64,000 bases of DNA from an uncultured Sphaerochaeta sp. (GTDB lineage Bacteria; Spirochaetota; Spirochaetia; Sphaerochaetales; Sphaerochaetaceae): the NCBI RefSeq assembly GCF_963666015.1, contig NZ_OY762555.1, positions 2,666,001-2,730,000 on the forward strand. The letters are read 5' to 3'. Numbering within the stretch: position 1 is the stretch's first letter; every line of letters starts with the position of its first letter. The translations under genes were made by a program, and so were the position numbers. The notes beneath the pieces were generated by a model. It was not told where the DNA came from. It did no database searches and was given only the letters and a program-made list of their open reading frames with translations. Shown one piece after another: positions 36,102 through 45,035 of the stretch.

Positions 36102-37265
36102 TTACGAGAGGGAGGACGCGCTGTTGCGCTTTTCCTTATATAGATTGACATCAGCCTCACTGATCATATCCTCGATACTGGCTCCTTTGTTCCAGACCTT
36201 GGATCCAATACTTACCGCAAAGGGTTGCATTCCAAGTTCTGGTATGATGATATTTCTCACCTCTTCCTGAATCATATGTTTTACACCCAGAGCTTGTATG
36301 TCTTCTGCTTGTGGGATGAGTACTGCAAACTCATCACCTCCATAACGAAAGCAGAGATCAATATTCGGTGAGGCATATAACAGTGCTTTTGCCACTGCAA
36401 ACAATACCTTATCCCCAACGGGATGCCCATATTCATCATTGATGTTCTTGAATAGATCGATATCTATCAGGAGTATTGCATAGGGGCGTTTAAACCGCGT
36501 TGCATGGGAATGGAGGTGTTTTAAAGCACGATTGAAAGCTCGTTTATTCCCGAGTTTGGTGAGTTCATCAGTATGGGCTTTCTCGTGCGCAATGAGGATG
36601 ATTGATTCGAACGCAGTGGTTGCCAGCAAGGTGATCAATGAAAAACTAATAATCAGTATTTGAGCAATACGCTCAAGACGTCCTAGGATGAAATCTGCTG
36701 AGTAATCGACCCCTACCAGCCCCACCATGGTTCCGTCACGAGAATCAATGATTGGACTGTATCCGGTGAGAAAAGAGCCCCACACAGGATCGGTTTCCAG
36801 GTCACTGGCCATGCTCTTGTGTTGTTTGTAGGCCAAAAGCTCAGTGGTGTTCATCCCGTCAGTACTTCCAAAAGGGGAAAAGAGGTCACTCTCTGGATCT
36901 TCCCCGTCAAGGATATACCCACTGGTTTGGTCATCAATATAAATGCCCGTAAAGATGAAATCAGCATCAGCTTTGCTTTTAATCGATCGCATCATACCGT
37001 TTAGTTTCTGGTAATAGTACCAAAGCTCATCATCCTTGTTCAACTCGTCAGTTTCAGAGAGCTTTCGGTACATGCCAATATCCATCTCCAGGATTGAAGA
37101 AATGGAGTGAGCGATATCCACCGCTTTTGACCCTACCTCTTCGGTCAGTACTGCTCTGGTACGGCGTATGAGATGGAAGGCGGGAAAAGACAATGAGGTG
37201 CCGATGATCAAGAGGAGGAGAAGAAAGAGCATATGTTTCCAGGACAAGATGCGGCCATTTCGCAT
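36102..37265 (-). CDS. membrane-bound diguanylate cyclase with extracytoplasmic sensor
   Basis: About 387 residues. Two transmembrane helices (MLFLLLLLIIGTSLSFPAF and LIISFSLITLLATTAFESII) enclose a Cache-like periplasmic domain with a typical PIIDSRDGTMVGLVGVDYSA tail. The GGDEF domain has FRYGGDEFAVLIP, so cyclic di-GMP synthesis is expected. The inhibitory-site Arg (R-x-x-D) is replaced (PNID), suggesting no product inhibition. I start at ATG 37265, which has AAGGA upstream; a frame from 37361 adds 32 residues with no membrane logic. Confidence 0.88.
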   Translation of the reverse strand: MRNGRILSWKHMLFLLLLLIIGTSLSFPAFHLIRRTRAVLTEEVGSKAVDIAHSISSILEMDIGMYRKLSETDELNKDDELWYYYQKLNGMMRSIKSKADADFIFTGIYIDDQTSGYILDGEDPESDLFSPFGSTDGMNTTELLAYKQHKSMASDLETDPVWGSFLTGYSPIIDSRDGTMVGLVGVDYSADFILGRLERIAQILIISFSLITLLATTAFESIILIAHEKAHTDELTKLGNKRAFNRALKHLHSHATRFKRPYAILLIDIDLFKNINDEYGHPVGDKVLFAVAKALLYASPNIDLCFRYGGDEFAVLIPQAEDIQALGVKHMIQEEVRNIIIPELGMQPFAVSIGSKVWNKGASIEDMISEADVNLYKEKRNSASSLS

Positions 37266-37424
37266 GGTATTGCTATTCCTTATAAAACGCTTTATTAGAG
37301 GGGGGGTAAACGTAACACATCTACTTATATCGCATGGATTGGGTGATGTCATCCGTTGCACGGATGAAAAAATGGAAAAAATGGAAAGTTTTTCCTCTTG
37401 TCAGTAAGTGGGGAAGGACCTACC

Positions 37425-37958
37425 ATGACACACGAGGAACAAAGTATGGAGATGACAAGAGAGGACGCAAGAGAATTATTGTCCCGTCCGACCTATCGGC
37501 GGTTTCTTGGGGCGTATAGCACAGCCTTTGATCTGAATAGCACTTCCCAAGAGCAGTTTCTGCAAGATTTTGTGTCACTGGTAGCAGAGAGCGAGTATGA
37601 GCTGTTCCATGACTGGGATGCAACTTCATTCCTTGCCCACGATATTCTGCAACCCATCTGCGTCGATTTTCTCCGTGAGAGAACCAGAGGTGCAGTTATT
37701 TTAGGATCCAGAGTCTCTTCTGTCCTCTTCCGCTCTCGTTTGGTGCAGAACGCCCTCAATGAGTGGGTCGACGAGCAGTCATTTTCCTTGGATGATGAAG
37801 CCTTGGCCATGTTTGCGTGGTACTGCCACAGCCGATTCCACGATTGGTTCATGGACTTTGCACCGTATGAGCTCCATATGGGGGGGTATGACTGGAGGGC
37901 AGAAATTGCTGTAAAATGGGCTCACTTCCTCGAGTACTGCAGCCGAGGTGGGCATTAG
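37425..37958 (+). CDS. hypothetical cytoplasmic protein
   Basis: 177 residues, not recognised. It has no signal peptide or membrane helix, is rich in acidic and aromatic residues, and ends in a Trp/Tyr-rich region (WYCHSRFHDWFMDF, GGYDW). ATG 37425 has GGGGAAGGA 7-8 bp upstream. It diverges from the diguanylate cyclase and converges on the lipoprotein at 37992. Function unknown. Confidence 0.65.
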   Translation: MTHEEQSMEMTREDARELLSRPTYRRFLGAYSTAFDLNSTSQEQFLQDFVSLVAESEYELFHDWDATSFLAHDILQPICVDFLRERTRGAVILGSRVSSVLFRSRLVQNALNEWVDEQSFSLDDEALAMFAWYCHSRFHDWFMDFAPYELHMGGYDWRAEIAVKWAHFLEYCSRGGH

Positions 37959-37991
37959 GGACGAGAGTCAAGCAAGATAGGCAGCGTTCCC

Positions 37992-38456
37992 TCAGTGTTC
38001 CTGTGAGTTTTCAGTAATCACGAGACTCAGTGTCTTTTGGACCATTGCTACGGGAGTATCACCCCCGAGTATTGCCAATCGTACTTCCGATGTGCCTACT
38101 GGGATAGTACTGGTATCAAGTTCCAGGGTGTTTGTCGAGAGAGTAGTTCCTGGAGAATTTATGGTTAGTTTCTCTCCATCCAAGTACCAGCAGAAGGTGG
38201 GGGACTGTTCATAATCGGCAGTTTCCACCAAAGCAGTGAAGGAGACTGATTCTCCTCTTTCAACGGTTGCAATATCCTCTTCAAAGCTTTTTTCAGGCGT
38301 GACTTGGATCACCAGTACGCCAAGACTGCCATCAGAGAGTTCAAGCTGGGCCTTCCCGTGCTCTCCAAGTTGCATGAGTAAGTCACTGCACGAGGAGAGT
38401 AGAATCAGCAACAAACTAATAATAATGATGGGAATAATTGCTTTGCTTTTCTTCAT
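37992..38456 (-). CDS. small lipoprotein with Ig-like fold
   Basis: 154 residues with a lipoprotein signal (IIPIIIISLLLILLSSC, lipobox LSSC). The mature part is strand-rich and contains FCWYLDGEKLT, like the W-Y-(V/L)-(N/D)-G-E segments in the larger lipoproteins at 42331-48470. It lies 8 bp downstream of the beta-barrel-like gene on the same strand, so the two are probably one operon. Confidence 0.75.
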   Translation of the reverse strand: MKKSKAIIPIIIISLLLILLSSCSDLLMQLGEHGKAQLELSDGSLGVLVIQVTPEKSFEEDIATVERGESVSFTALVETADYEQSPTFCWYLDGEKLTINSPGTTLSTNTLELDTSTIPVGTSEVRLAILGGDTPVAMVQKTLSLVITENSQEH

Positions 38457-38464
38457 GGCCCCTC

Positions 38465-39364
38465 CTACCAGTTAATCCGTAAGCCGGCCTCCAGACTCAT
38501 CAGTACCCCAATAGCTCCCTTTTCAAAGAATGAGGAAATACCTGGGGATGTAACCAGTTGGATACCATCATCAGTACCTACCACGAAGGTGGTAGCTACA
38601 CGGGCAATAGGATCCAAATACAAGGTGTAACTCTGTGATCCTCCAGGTTGAGCGGTCCACTTTATGATATGTTGCATGATCCCTGCCTCAATGTCGATGG
38701 ACAGCTTGAAAGCAGGATTCTTTGAGATAGGAATACCAAGGCCCAGTGTTGTTCCTATAATTTGGAAGGAAGAAACCAAGCTGGTCGAAGATTCTGGCCT
38801 CTGGTAGAAGAGAGTGGTATAGGGAAGCAGGGAGTCCGCATTTCTGGAAGAACCAGAAGAGGAGAAATTTATCTGCAATTTTCCACCAAATCCAGTACCG
38901 TAGGATTCGCTGCAGAGGCCAAGAGGTATTATGTACTGGGCACGTATTCCGATAGATGAATCCCCAAAGGTTTTCTTTTCTTGCTCTGGCTTTTGTGAAG
39001 GAACTTGTGTAACTATTGCTTTGGAGAATGCTTCCCACTTGTTATCTGTGGTATTGAACCTGAAGAGAATTTCTTGCCCCCAGGCCGTTCCATTGCTGGA
39101 TTGTTGGATTGTGAGCACTCCATTGCTTTTGTCAAAGTCCTCAAGGGTAATCAGGGGGGTCTTGATATCGGATGTGACCCAAGGGTGGTTGTCATCCTCA
39201 CTTATCCTGTAGCGGAACTGGGTAATTTCAGGCGAGGTTGGACGAAATTCGAGAAACACCGGCTCAGCTGTGAGTATTTGTGGAAGAAGCAGAAGTATAA
39301 GCATGCAGAACACCATCGGTGCTCTGCTGAATGATACAGGCTGTGTCATGAGGTTGTTGTTCAT
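38465..39364 (-). CDS. exported outer-membrane-like protein
   Basis: About 299 residues. A signal sequence ends near LLLLPQILTAEP. The first part looks like an Ig/Y_Y_Y-type strand domain (FRYRISEDDNHPWV). The second half has alternating strand patterns and a final Trp (EAGLRINW), as in small outer-membrane barrels. ATG 39364 is used; no clear ribosome site is seen. The start could be further in, before the MVFCMLILL segment. It diverges from the LuxR-type regulator across a palindrome at 39427-39444. Confidence 0.65.
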   Translation of the reverse strand: MNNNLMTQPVSFSRAPMVFCMLILLLLPQILTAEPVFLEFRPTSPEITQFRYRISEDDNHPWVTSDIKTPLITLEDFDKSNGVLTIQQSSNGTAWGQEILFRFNTTDNKWEAFSKAIVTQVPSQKPEQEKKTFGDSSIGIRAQYIIPLGLCSESYGTGFGGKLQINFSSSGSSRNADSLLPYTTLFYQRPESSTSLVSSFQIIGTTLGLGIPISKNPAFKLSIDIEAGIMQHIIKWTAQPGGSQSYTLYLDPIARVATTFVVGTDDGIQLVTSPGISSFFEKGAIGVLMSLEAGLRINW

Positions 39365-39426
39365 CACAGCACATACTAGTGGTAAGTACGTTCATATGCA
39401 AACATATTCATAAGTATGTCGTAAAA

Positions 39427-39444
39427 AGTATCGCAAGCGATAAT
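39427..39444. promoter_or_regulatory. palindromic site before the MalT-like regulator (copy 1)
   Basis: AGTATCG-CAAG-CGATAAT: 7-bp arms around a 4-bp centre with one mismatch. It lies between the divergent outer-membrane-like gene and the regulator. A TATACT hexamer begins 54 bp after the site start, in the regulator direction. The same palindrome type recurs at 42161-42178. Confidence 0.65.
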
Positions 39445-39592
39445 AATAATTCTCAGTATTTACTCCTTGGGTGATAAAACTATACTGAAGGTAATCCTAG
39501 CATATAAGAAAAAGGTTTGTCTCATGTAGGAGGTATGTTATGATACCTAGCGAATGCGTAGGCATTGATCTAAAAGACATTGCGAGTGGCAG

Positions 39593-42160
39593 ATGATTGA
39601 ACCGGAAAAACAGTACTTGCTAAGACGCCAACAGTTGCAAAGATCCTTGAAGGCCATTGATACAGTTCCCTTACTAGTAGCTATAGCAACAATCGGATAT
39701 GGGAAAACTACCGCTATCAACCAATTGATGGAGATGCATCCCCAGATGCGATTTGCCTATGTCAATCTGCCACATGAAACAAGTAATACAGACTATCTAT
39801 GGAAGCGAATCATTAAGAGATTTCATCTGGTTGTTCCTGAGTTGGGAAGGGAACTGGATGCATTCCCTGTCCCTCGCACTGTTGAGGAGAGAGAACTCTG
39901 CGCAGAGGTTGTAGGTTGCGTACTACGAGATGATCCCTTGGTACTTGTTTTGGATGATTATCACCATGCAAAGAGCAAAGACTTGGACTTGCTCATAGAG
40001 CATTTTGCGCAATATCCCAAGCTAGGTTTGCATATTTTAGTACTATCTAGGACCAGTGTAAGCCTTCCTGTTGATGAGCTGGTACTTAAAGGGAGTTGTA
40101 AAACGCTCTACGCTGATGCATTTCAGTTTACTCAAGAGGATATCCATACCTACGCTGGATTATATGGGGTGCTGCTCACTCCTGCTCAAGAGTATCAACT
40201 ACTTACCATGAGCGAAGGATGGATTGCCGCGATTCATCTTATATTGCAACAGTTTCGTAATACGGGAAGACTTGCTCCCAGTGCCTCCCTGTATCGGTTG
40301 ATTGCAGGCAGCGAAATACCTCGTTATAGCAAGCAAAAATTCTGGTTGCTACAGATTCTTTCAGCCTTGCAGGAGTTCAATGCCTCCTTGGCAAGTACCG
40401 TTTGTAGGTGTGATATCTCACCCCTGATGGCTGAGCAGTTTGAATATGAGAGTTCATTTATCTACCACGATGAAGAGAACGGGATGTATCGTATGCATCC
40501 ATTATTCAGGGAGTATTTGCAAAAAGAATATGCAAAGAACAGTTATCAACAGCAGGGTAGTGAAGCGAGGTCTTGTCCTTCCTTGATTACCCTGGAAACC
40601 ATTTACTCCCGTGCAGGTAGGTGGTATCTTGAGCGACAAACTCCAGTCCTTGGTTTTTCGTACCTTCTGAAAGCTCATGCCTATGACACCATCATGGAGG
40701 AATTCTCCAAGGCTTCAAGAAATCGCCTCCTCGATGCAGAACCCTCCTTCATTGTCTCCTTGTTCAATGTCATCCCCGATGAGGTACGTAATCGTCATTT
40801 CTATCCATGGCTGGCTTATATTGGTTTCTACATCACCAATATTGACATTACAGCAGCTGAGACGTTGCTCGCTGAGTTTCAATCCGTCTTGCATACAAGG
40901 CGCAAATCGCTTAGCGAACAACAAGTTCAAGCAATAGAAGGAGAGATGGCACTTATCAAGGCCTATGGGATGTTCAATGATGCAAATGAGATGTCCAGGT
41001 GTTTTCAACAGGCTTTTCGGTTATTGGGAGGAAGATCAAGAATAGCCGACAAGGACAAGATTATTACCTTTGGTTCACCCCACGCGCTCTATCTCTACCA
41101 CCGAAGAAAAGGGAGTCTTGATGAGACCCTGAGAACAGTAATTGGGATGTTCCCTTTTTATAGTGAAATTGCAGGAGGGTGTGGAAAGGGCTTTGATGAC
41201 CTGCTGGGTGCAGAATGTAGTCTGGAGCGGGGTGAGTTGCAGAAAGCAGAGCTATTCTCTTACCGCTCTTTTTATAAGGCTTCTTCCCTGGATCAGCACG
41301 AGGTAATCCTCAGTTCCCAGTTTTGTCTTGCACGACTTGCAGTTGCCAAAGGAAATATCCAAGAGGCCAGATCCATTATGGAGCTGCAAAGAGAAAAAAT
41401 CGCAAGGCTCAATAGTCCTATTCTCCAAGCCTCATATGAATTGTGTGTAGCCTATATAGCCTCAATGGTAAACAATCGTGACGAGATTGCCCCATGGATA
41501 CGGGAAGGTATGTTGGATTCTTCATCAATTCTCTATCATGGAAAGGGATTCATTTATGTGGTCTATGGCAAGTATCTATTGATGCAGAAATCATATATAC
41601 AGGTAGAGGTTTTTGCCGAGCGTATGAAAGAGATTATGAGCCAATTTTCCAATCAAATCGGATACCTCCATGCATATATTCAGGAAGCTGCTGCCAAATA
41701 TATGATCTATGGACTCCAGAGCGCAGAAATTCCTTTGATCAGGGCCTTGGAAATTGGGTTTGCCGACGATATTGTTGTACCCTTCGCTGAGTACAGTTCT
41801 GATATTATGGACATCCTGATGGAAATAAAGAAGCGGTACCGCTCTGGTTTGTTGCTTCCCCATAGTGCACAATCAATTGCCTTCTCATCCTATCTCGAGA
41901 AGGTTATCTCGCTGGTGCTCGATTACTTTGCTTCCATGAAGGATTGCCAGGATGATGCAAATGTTCTTGCATTGCTCAGTAAGCGTGAGTTGGAAATCCT
42001 TACCTTACTCATCCAAGGGAAAACGAACCAATCTATTGCAAGAGAGCTGTTTGTTGCTGAGGTGACGGTGCGCAAGCATTTGACAGCCTTGTATAAAAAA
42101 CTTGATGTGAGGGGAAGGGCTGAAGCTGTTCGGCGGGCTCTTGAACTCGGTATTGCTTAA
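39593..42160 (+). CDS. large LuxR-family ATP-dependent regulator (MalT/LAL type)
   Basis: 855 residues. An N-terminal STAND-type NTPase has Walker A GYGKTT (35-40) and Walker B LVLVLDDYH (about 116-124), then TPR-like helical repeats in the middle. A C-terminal LuxR HTH reads LSKRELEILTLLIQGKTNQS with VTVRKHLTALYKKL. MalT-type proteins are ligand-activated transcription activators. It is flanked by two copies of an 18-bp palindrome, one upstream of itself and one directly after its stop, before the lipoprotein operon. ATG 39593 has only a weak ribosome site. Confidence 0.9.
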   Translation: MIEPEKQYLLRRQQLQRSLKAIDTVPLLVAIATIGYGKTTAINQLMEMHPQMRFAYVNLPHETSNTDYLWKRIIKRFHLVVPELGRELDAFPVPRTVEERELCAEVVGCVLRDDPLVLVLDDYHHAKSKDLDLLIEHFAQYPKLGLHILVLSRTSVSLPVDELVLKGSCKTLYADAFQFTQEDIHTYAGLYGVLLTPAQEYQLLTMSEGWIAAIHLILQQFRNTGRLAPSASLYRLIAGSEIPRYSKQKFWLLQILSALQEFNASLASTVCRCDISPLMAEQFEYESSFIYHDEENGMYRMHPLFREYLQKEYAKNSYQQQGSEARSCPSLITLETIYSRAGRWYLERQTPVLGFSYLLKAHAYDTIMEEFSKASRNRLLDAEPSFIVSLFNVIPDEVRNRHFYPWLAYIGFYITNIDITAAETLLAEFQSVLHTRRKSLSEQQVQAIEGEMALIKAYGMFNDANEMSRCFQQAFRLLGGRSRIADKDKIITFGSPHALYLYHRRKGSLDETLRTVIGMFPFYSEIAGGCGKGFDDLLGAECSLERGELQKAELFSYRSFYKASSLDQHEVILSSQFCLARLAVAKGNIQEARSIMELQREKIARLNSPILQASYELCVAYIASMVNNRDEIAPWIREGMLDSSSILYHGKGFIYVVYGKYLLMQKSYIQVEVFAERMKEIMSQFSNQIGYLHAYIQEAAAKYMIYGLQSAEIPLIRALEIGFADDIVVPFAEYSSDIMDILMEIKKRYRSGLLLPHSAQSIAFSSYLEKVISLVLDYFASMKDCQDDANVLALLSKRELEILTLLIQGKTNQSIARELFVAEVTVRKHLTALYKKLDVRGRAEAVRRALELGIA

Positions 42161-42178
42161 AGTATCGCAAACGATACT
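42161..42178. promoter_or_regulatory. palindromic site before the lipoprotein operon (copy 2)
   Basis: AGTATCG-CAAA-CGATACT: perfect 7-bp arms around a 4-bp centre, starting at the base after the regulator stop codon and 153 bp before the first lipoprotein gene. It matches copy 1 at 16 of 18 positions. A weak TATGGC hexamer starts 54 bp from the site start, the same offset as in copy 1. Confidence 0.7.
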
Positions 42179-42330
42179 GTCTCCATGCATATACACTCAG
42201 TACAATTTGCTTGGTATGGCCATATGTCATGCCCAAGAAAATGATGAGTATCTACGCTCTGAATGAGATTCATAGCAAGGATATTCCATGTTTCATTAGT
42301 GAGTATGTTTGTAAAAAGGAGATAGAAACA

Positions 42331-43833
42331 ATGAAAAGGCGATGGAACAATTACCTGATGCTTACCATGGCATTCCTTGCATTTTTGCTTATTCCAGGGT
42401 GTAGCATGGAATCTGGAGCACCTGAAGGGAGTCTTGTTGTCCAGGTGCAGGAGGCGATGACCAGGAATATCTTTACAAGCACCAATACCCTTACTGGCAA
42501 TGATATGAATATTGAGGGGTACAAGATTACGCTCATTCCTCCTGGTACAGATAGGGGATTTATTGGAATGGTGTATCATCGCAAGGCGGATGGATCAGCG
42601 ATTGTCCTTGAGGCCTTGGAACCTGGGCTTTGGACTCTGGAAATTGATGGCTATAATGGGTGGGATGAAGATAATAACACTGTCTTAGGTGAGCAGATAG
42701 CTCACCTGAAACCTTCTAGCGATACTTCAATGTCTCAAGGTTCTATTACCTTCTCCATCCAACGAGGCCGGATTACTACCATCACAGCCAGTGAGGCTGT
42801 CCTGGTTCCTGTGAGGAGCAATACCGGAGCTTTGGATGTTGTGGTTGACTGGTCTGCATTGGAATCTGTGGATGAACAGAAACTCTACAACAACCCTGAT
42901 GTACGTGTGAAAGTTACCCAGATCAACGACAAGTTCAGCAACTATCCAACCACGAATTGGGACGACGCATTGAACGCATCAGTTACTACCGAGACAAAAG
43001 CAGGTACCTTGAATACTGAGGGAACCGCATCCACCATCTCCTTTGCTGCACTACCTGTCGGTTGGTACGAGGTGATTGCCACCTTGACCTCCTCCAGCAG
43101 TCAGACCAGCGACGTTACTCAGCTGAAACGTATGGGGTTTGTCCGTGTCGTTGATGATGGTGCTAGTGAAGATGCGGTCAAAACAACTGGTACCTTCACC
43201 ATCACCGATGCCACCAGTTTTGCAACAGGAAGCCTCGATCTCTCAATCAGTGAGGATATGGATCCGCTTAGCGTAAGCTTCACTGAGATGGGAAGCCCTG
43301 ATGGTATCAACTATCCGAATACCGATGGATTTGGCTCAGGAACCTATGGCCGCTTTGAGGTGGAAGCCACTGGCGCTGATACAGCAAATACCCTGAGCTA
43401 TGCCTGGTATGTGAATGGTGAACTGATTTCAGGAGAAACTTCTGCTTCCCTGCTCTATCCCTTCCTTGAAGCCGGACAGTACACCATGACTGCAGTGGTG
43501 TATGAGCAAAACGGGGAAACTGCCGTCAACTGGGGCAGTGCATCCCATGAGGTAGTGGTAGATGCTTCACAAGTAACTACTGATTTCTTGACTGTTGCTG
43601 TTACCAGTAATTCCACGACTATCAATGTTGCTACATCTAATCAGCAAGAAACTGATTCTACTTTGGAGTATGTCTGGTATGTCGAAGGATCCTTGGATGA
43701 GAGCATAACCACTGATTCCTATACCCCAATTATTGGGGGTACGAATATTGAAGTGACCGTTTTTGTCTATGAATTTGACACAACCGGAACCCTTATCCGA
43801 TGGGGCTTTGGGTATAAAGGTGTTCTAAAATAA
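42331..43833 (+). CDS. multidomain lipoprotein (paralogue 1)
   Basis: About 500 residues. ATG 42331 has AAGGAG upstream and opens a lipoprotein signal with lipobox LIPGC; a longer frame from 42211 would hide it. The N-terminal domain has the family pattern (SLVVQVQEA, then YKITLIPPG, WTLEIDGYNGWDE). A later PKD/Ig-like domain contains YAWYVNGELISG and YPFLEAGQYTMTAVV, and the C-terminus a second W-Y-V segment. It is first of four tandem paralogues probably controlled by the upstream regulator. Surface or periplasmic binding role is inferred. Confidence 0.82.
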   Translation: MKRRWNNYLMLTMAFLAFLLIPGCSMESGAPEGSLVVQVQEAMTRNIFTSTNTLTGNDMNIEGYKITLIPPGTDRGFIGMVYHRKADGSAIVLEALEPGLWTLEIDGYNGWDEDNNTVLGEQIAHLKPSSDTSMSQGSITFSIQRGRITTITASEAVLVPVRSNTGALDVVVDWSALESVDEQKLYNNPDVRVKVTQINDKFSNYPTTNWDDALNASVTTETKAGTLNTEGTASTISFAALPVGWYEVIATLTSSSSQTSDVTQLKRMGFVRVVDDGASEDAVKTTGTFTITDATSFATGSLDLSISEDMDPLSVSFTEMGSPDGINYPNTDGFGSGTYGRFEVEATGADTANTLSYAWYVNGELISGETSASLLYPFLEAGQYTMTAVVYEQNGETAVNWGSASHEVVVDASQVTTDFLTVAVTSNSTTINVATSNQQETDSTLEYVWYVEGSLDESITTDSYTPIIGGTNIEVTVFVYEFDTTGTLIRWGFGYKGVLK

Positions 43834-43862
43834 TCAGAGCAAGAGACGGGGATGCTGAAGTG

Positions 43863-45035
43863 ATGGAACAGATGAGGAAACAGCAAAAAACCTACAACAG
43901 ACTGTCAATCTTCTTGATTGGCACGCTTGTTGTGCTCTGTCTCTTTGCTTCCTGTTCTGCTTCCCAAGGAGGGGCTGTACACATTTCCTTGGATCGTTCT
44001 CTGGGGAGAGAAGCGGGTCCTCTGAACCCTGACTTGGACTTGACAATCGCCAGCTATGATCTAACCCTCTATGGTCCTGAGCGTACAACCCTGGTTTTGG
44101 AGCGAACGCTCAGCTCTGAGGAACAGCAGACTACCTTCGATACCTTGCCTACCGGGAGTTGGAAGCTCCGGGCACAAGCAAAGAATGTAGAAGGCAAGAT
44201 AGTTCGCTCCCTTGGGTATGATAATGCCTTGGGAGATCGATTAATCTCCTTTACTGTAGAACGTGGTAAGGTCTCAGTTGTCGATTGTACCTTGGTCCCC
44301 TATTGGGTAGGAGAGGGAGAGCTTTCCCTCTCTCTGGACTGGACGCTTGTTGACACGGACCTGCTTTCAAGCAAGCCGAGCTTGGCAGTGTCTGCCACTC
44401 CCCTGAGTGAGGTGCCATCATTACAAGAGGTAATCATTGCTGGCCCACAAGGTGGATACACCATTACCAGCCAAGAGACGGGTGATGCTCTCTCTGTAGA
44501 GCTCTCCCCTGAAGATGGGATGCTGCCTGATGGGAGAGCAATCCAGCTTCTGCTCAATGCGCTTCCTGCCGGGCTCTATGAGGTCTCGGTGGAACTTCAT
44601 ACAGGGACCACATCAGAGCGACTCTGGAAAGGTGTTCGATTTGCGAATGTTATGGAAGGCGGAACAACCTCCTTGGATATCTCTTTGCTTAATCCAAACC
44701 TCCAAACAGGAAGCATAGCCCTTCCTATTGAGGAGCATCTTGATCCGCTTGGGGTGTCTTTCGCTTCAAGTACTCCTTCTGAGTTGGAGTGTGATGAGGA
44801 AGGGGCCTTCACCGTTGCTGTGACCGGTCAAGGAAGTGATTCTCTACTGTCCTATACTTGGTATGTAAATGGAGAGCTGGTAGTGGGAGATGCAGAGATT
44901 TTGTCCTACAGCTTCCCAGAAGCAGGCCAGTACACCATTACCGCAAGTGTGAGCGAAACAGATACCGGAAATAACACAATCAATTGGGGTGTAGCGCAGT
45001 GGGAGCTCTCTGTTCAACCAAAGGATGTGCCATAA
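43863..45035 (+). CDS. multidomain lipoprotein (paralogue 2)
   Basis: About 390 residues with lipobox LFASC. It repeats the paralogue-1 plan: an N-terminal strand domain (YDLTLYGPERTTLVLE, WKLRAQAKNVEG), a central beta domain, and a PKD/Ig-like end (YTWYVNGELVVGD, SFPEAGQYTITASVSE). The start ATG 43863 is preceded by GTG 43860, and the ribosome site is weak. Its stop overlaps the next gene as TAATG, so the operon is coupled. Confidence 0.8.
   Translation: MEQMRKQQKTYNRLSIFLIGTLVVLCLFASCSASQGGAVHISLDRSLGREAGPLNPDLDLTIASYDLTLYGPERTTLVLERTLSSEEQQTTFDTLPTGSWKLRAQAKNVEGKIVRSLGYDNALGDRLISFTVERGKVSVVDCTLVPYWVGEGELSLSLDWTLVDTDLLSSKPSLAVSATPLSEVPSLQEVIIAGPQGGYTITSQETGDALSVELSPEDGMLPDGRAIQLLLNALPAGLYEVSVELHTGTTSERLWKGVRFANVMEGGTTSLDISLLNPNLQTGSIALPIEEHLDPLGVSFASSTPSELECDEEGAFTVAVTGQGSDSLLSYTWYVNGELVVGDAEILSYSFPEAGQYTITASVSETDTGNNTINWGVAQWELSVQPKDVP

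Noticed and set aside
37266..37361. N-terminal extension of the diguanylate cyclase
   Set aside because: No ribosome site and it precedes the natural membrane-anchor start at 37265.
42211..42330. N-terminal extension of lipoprotein 1
   Set aside because: It would bury the lipoprotein signal; ATG 42331 has a good ribosome site.
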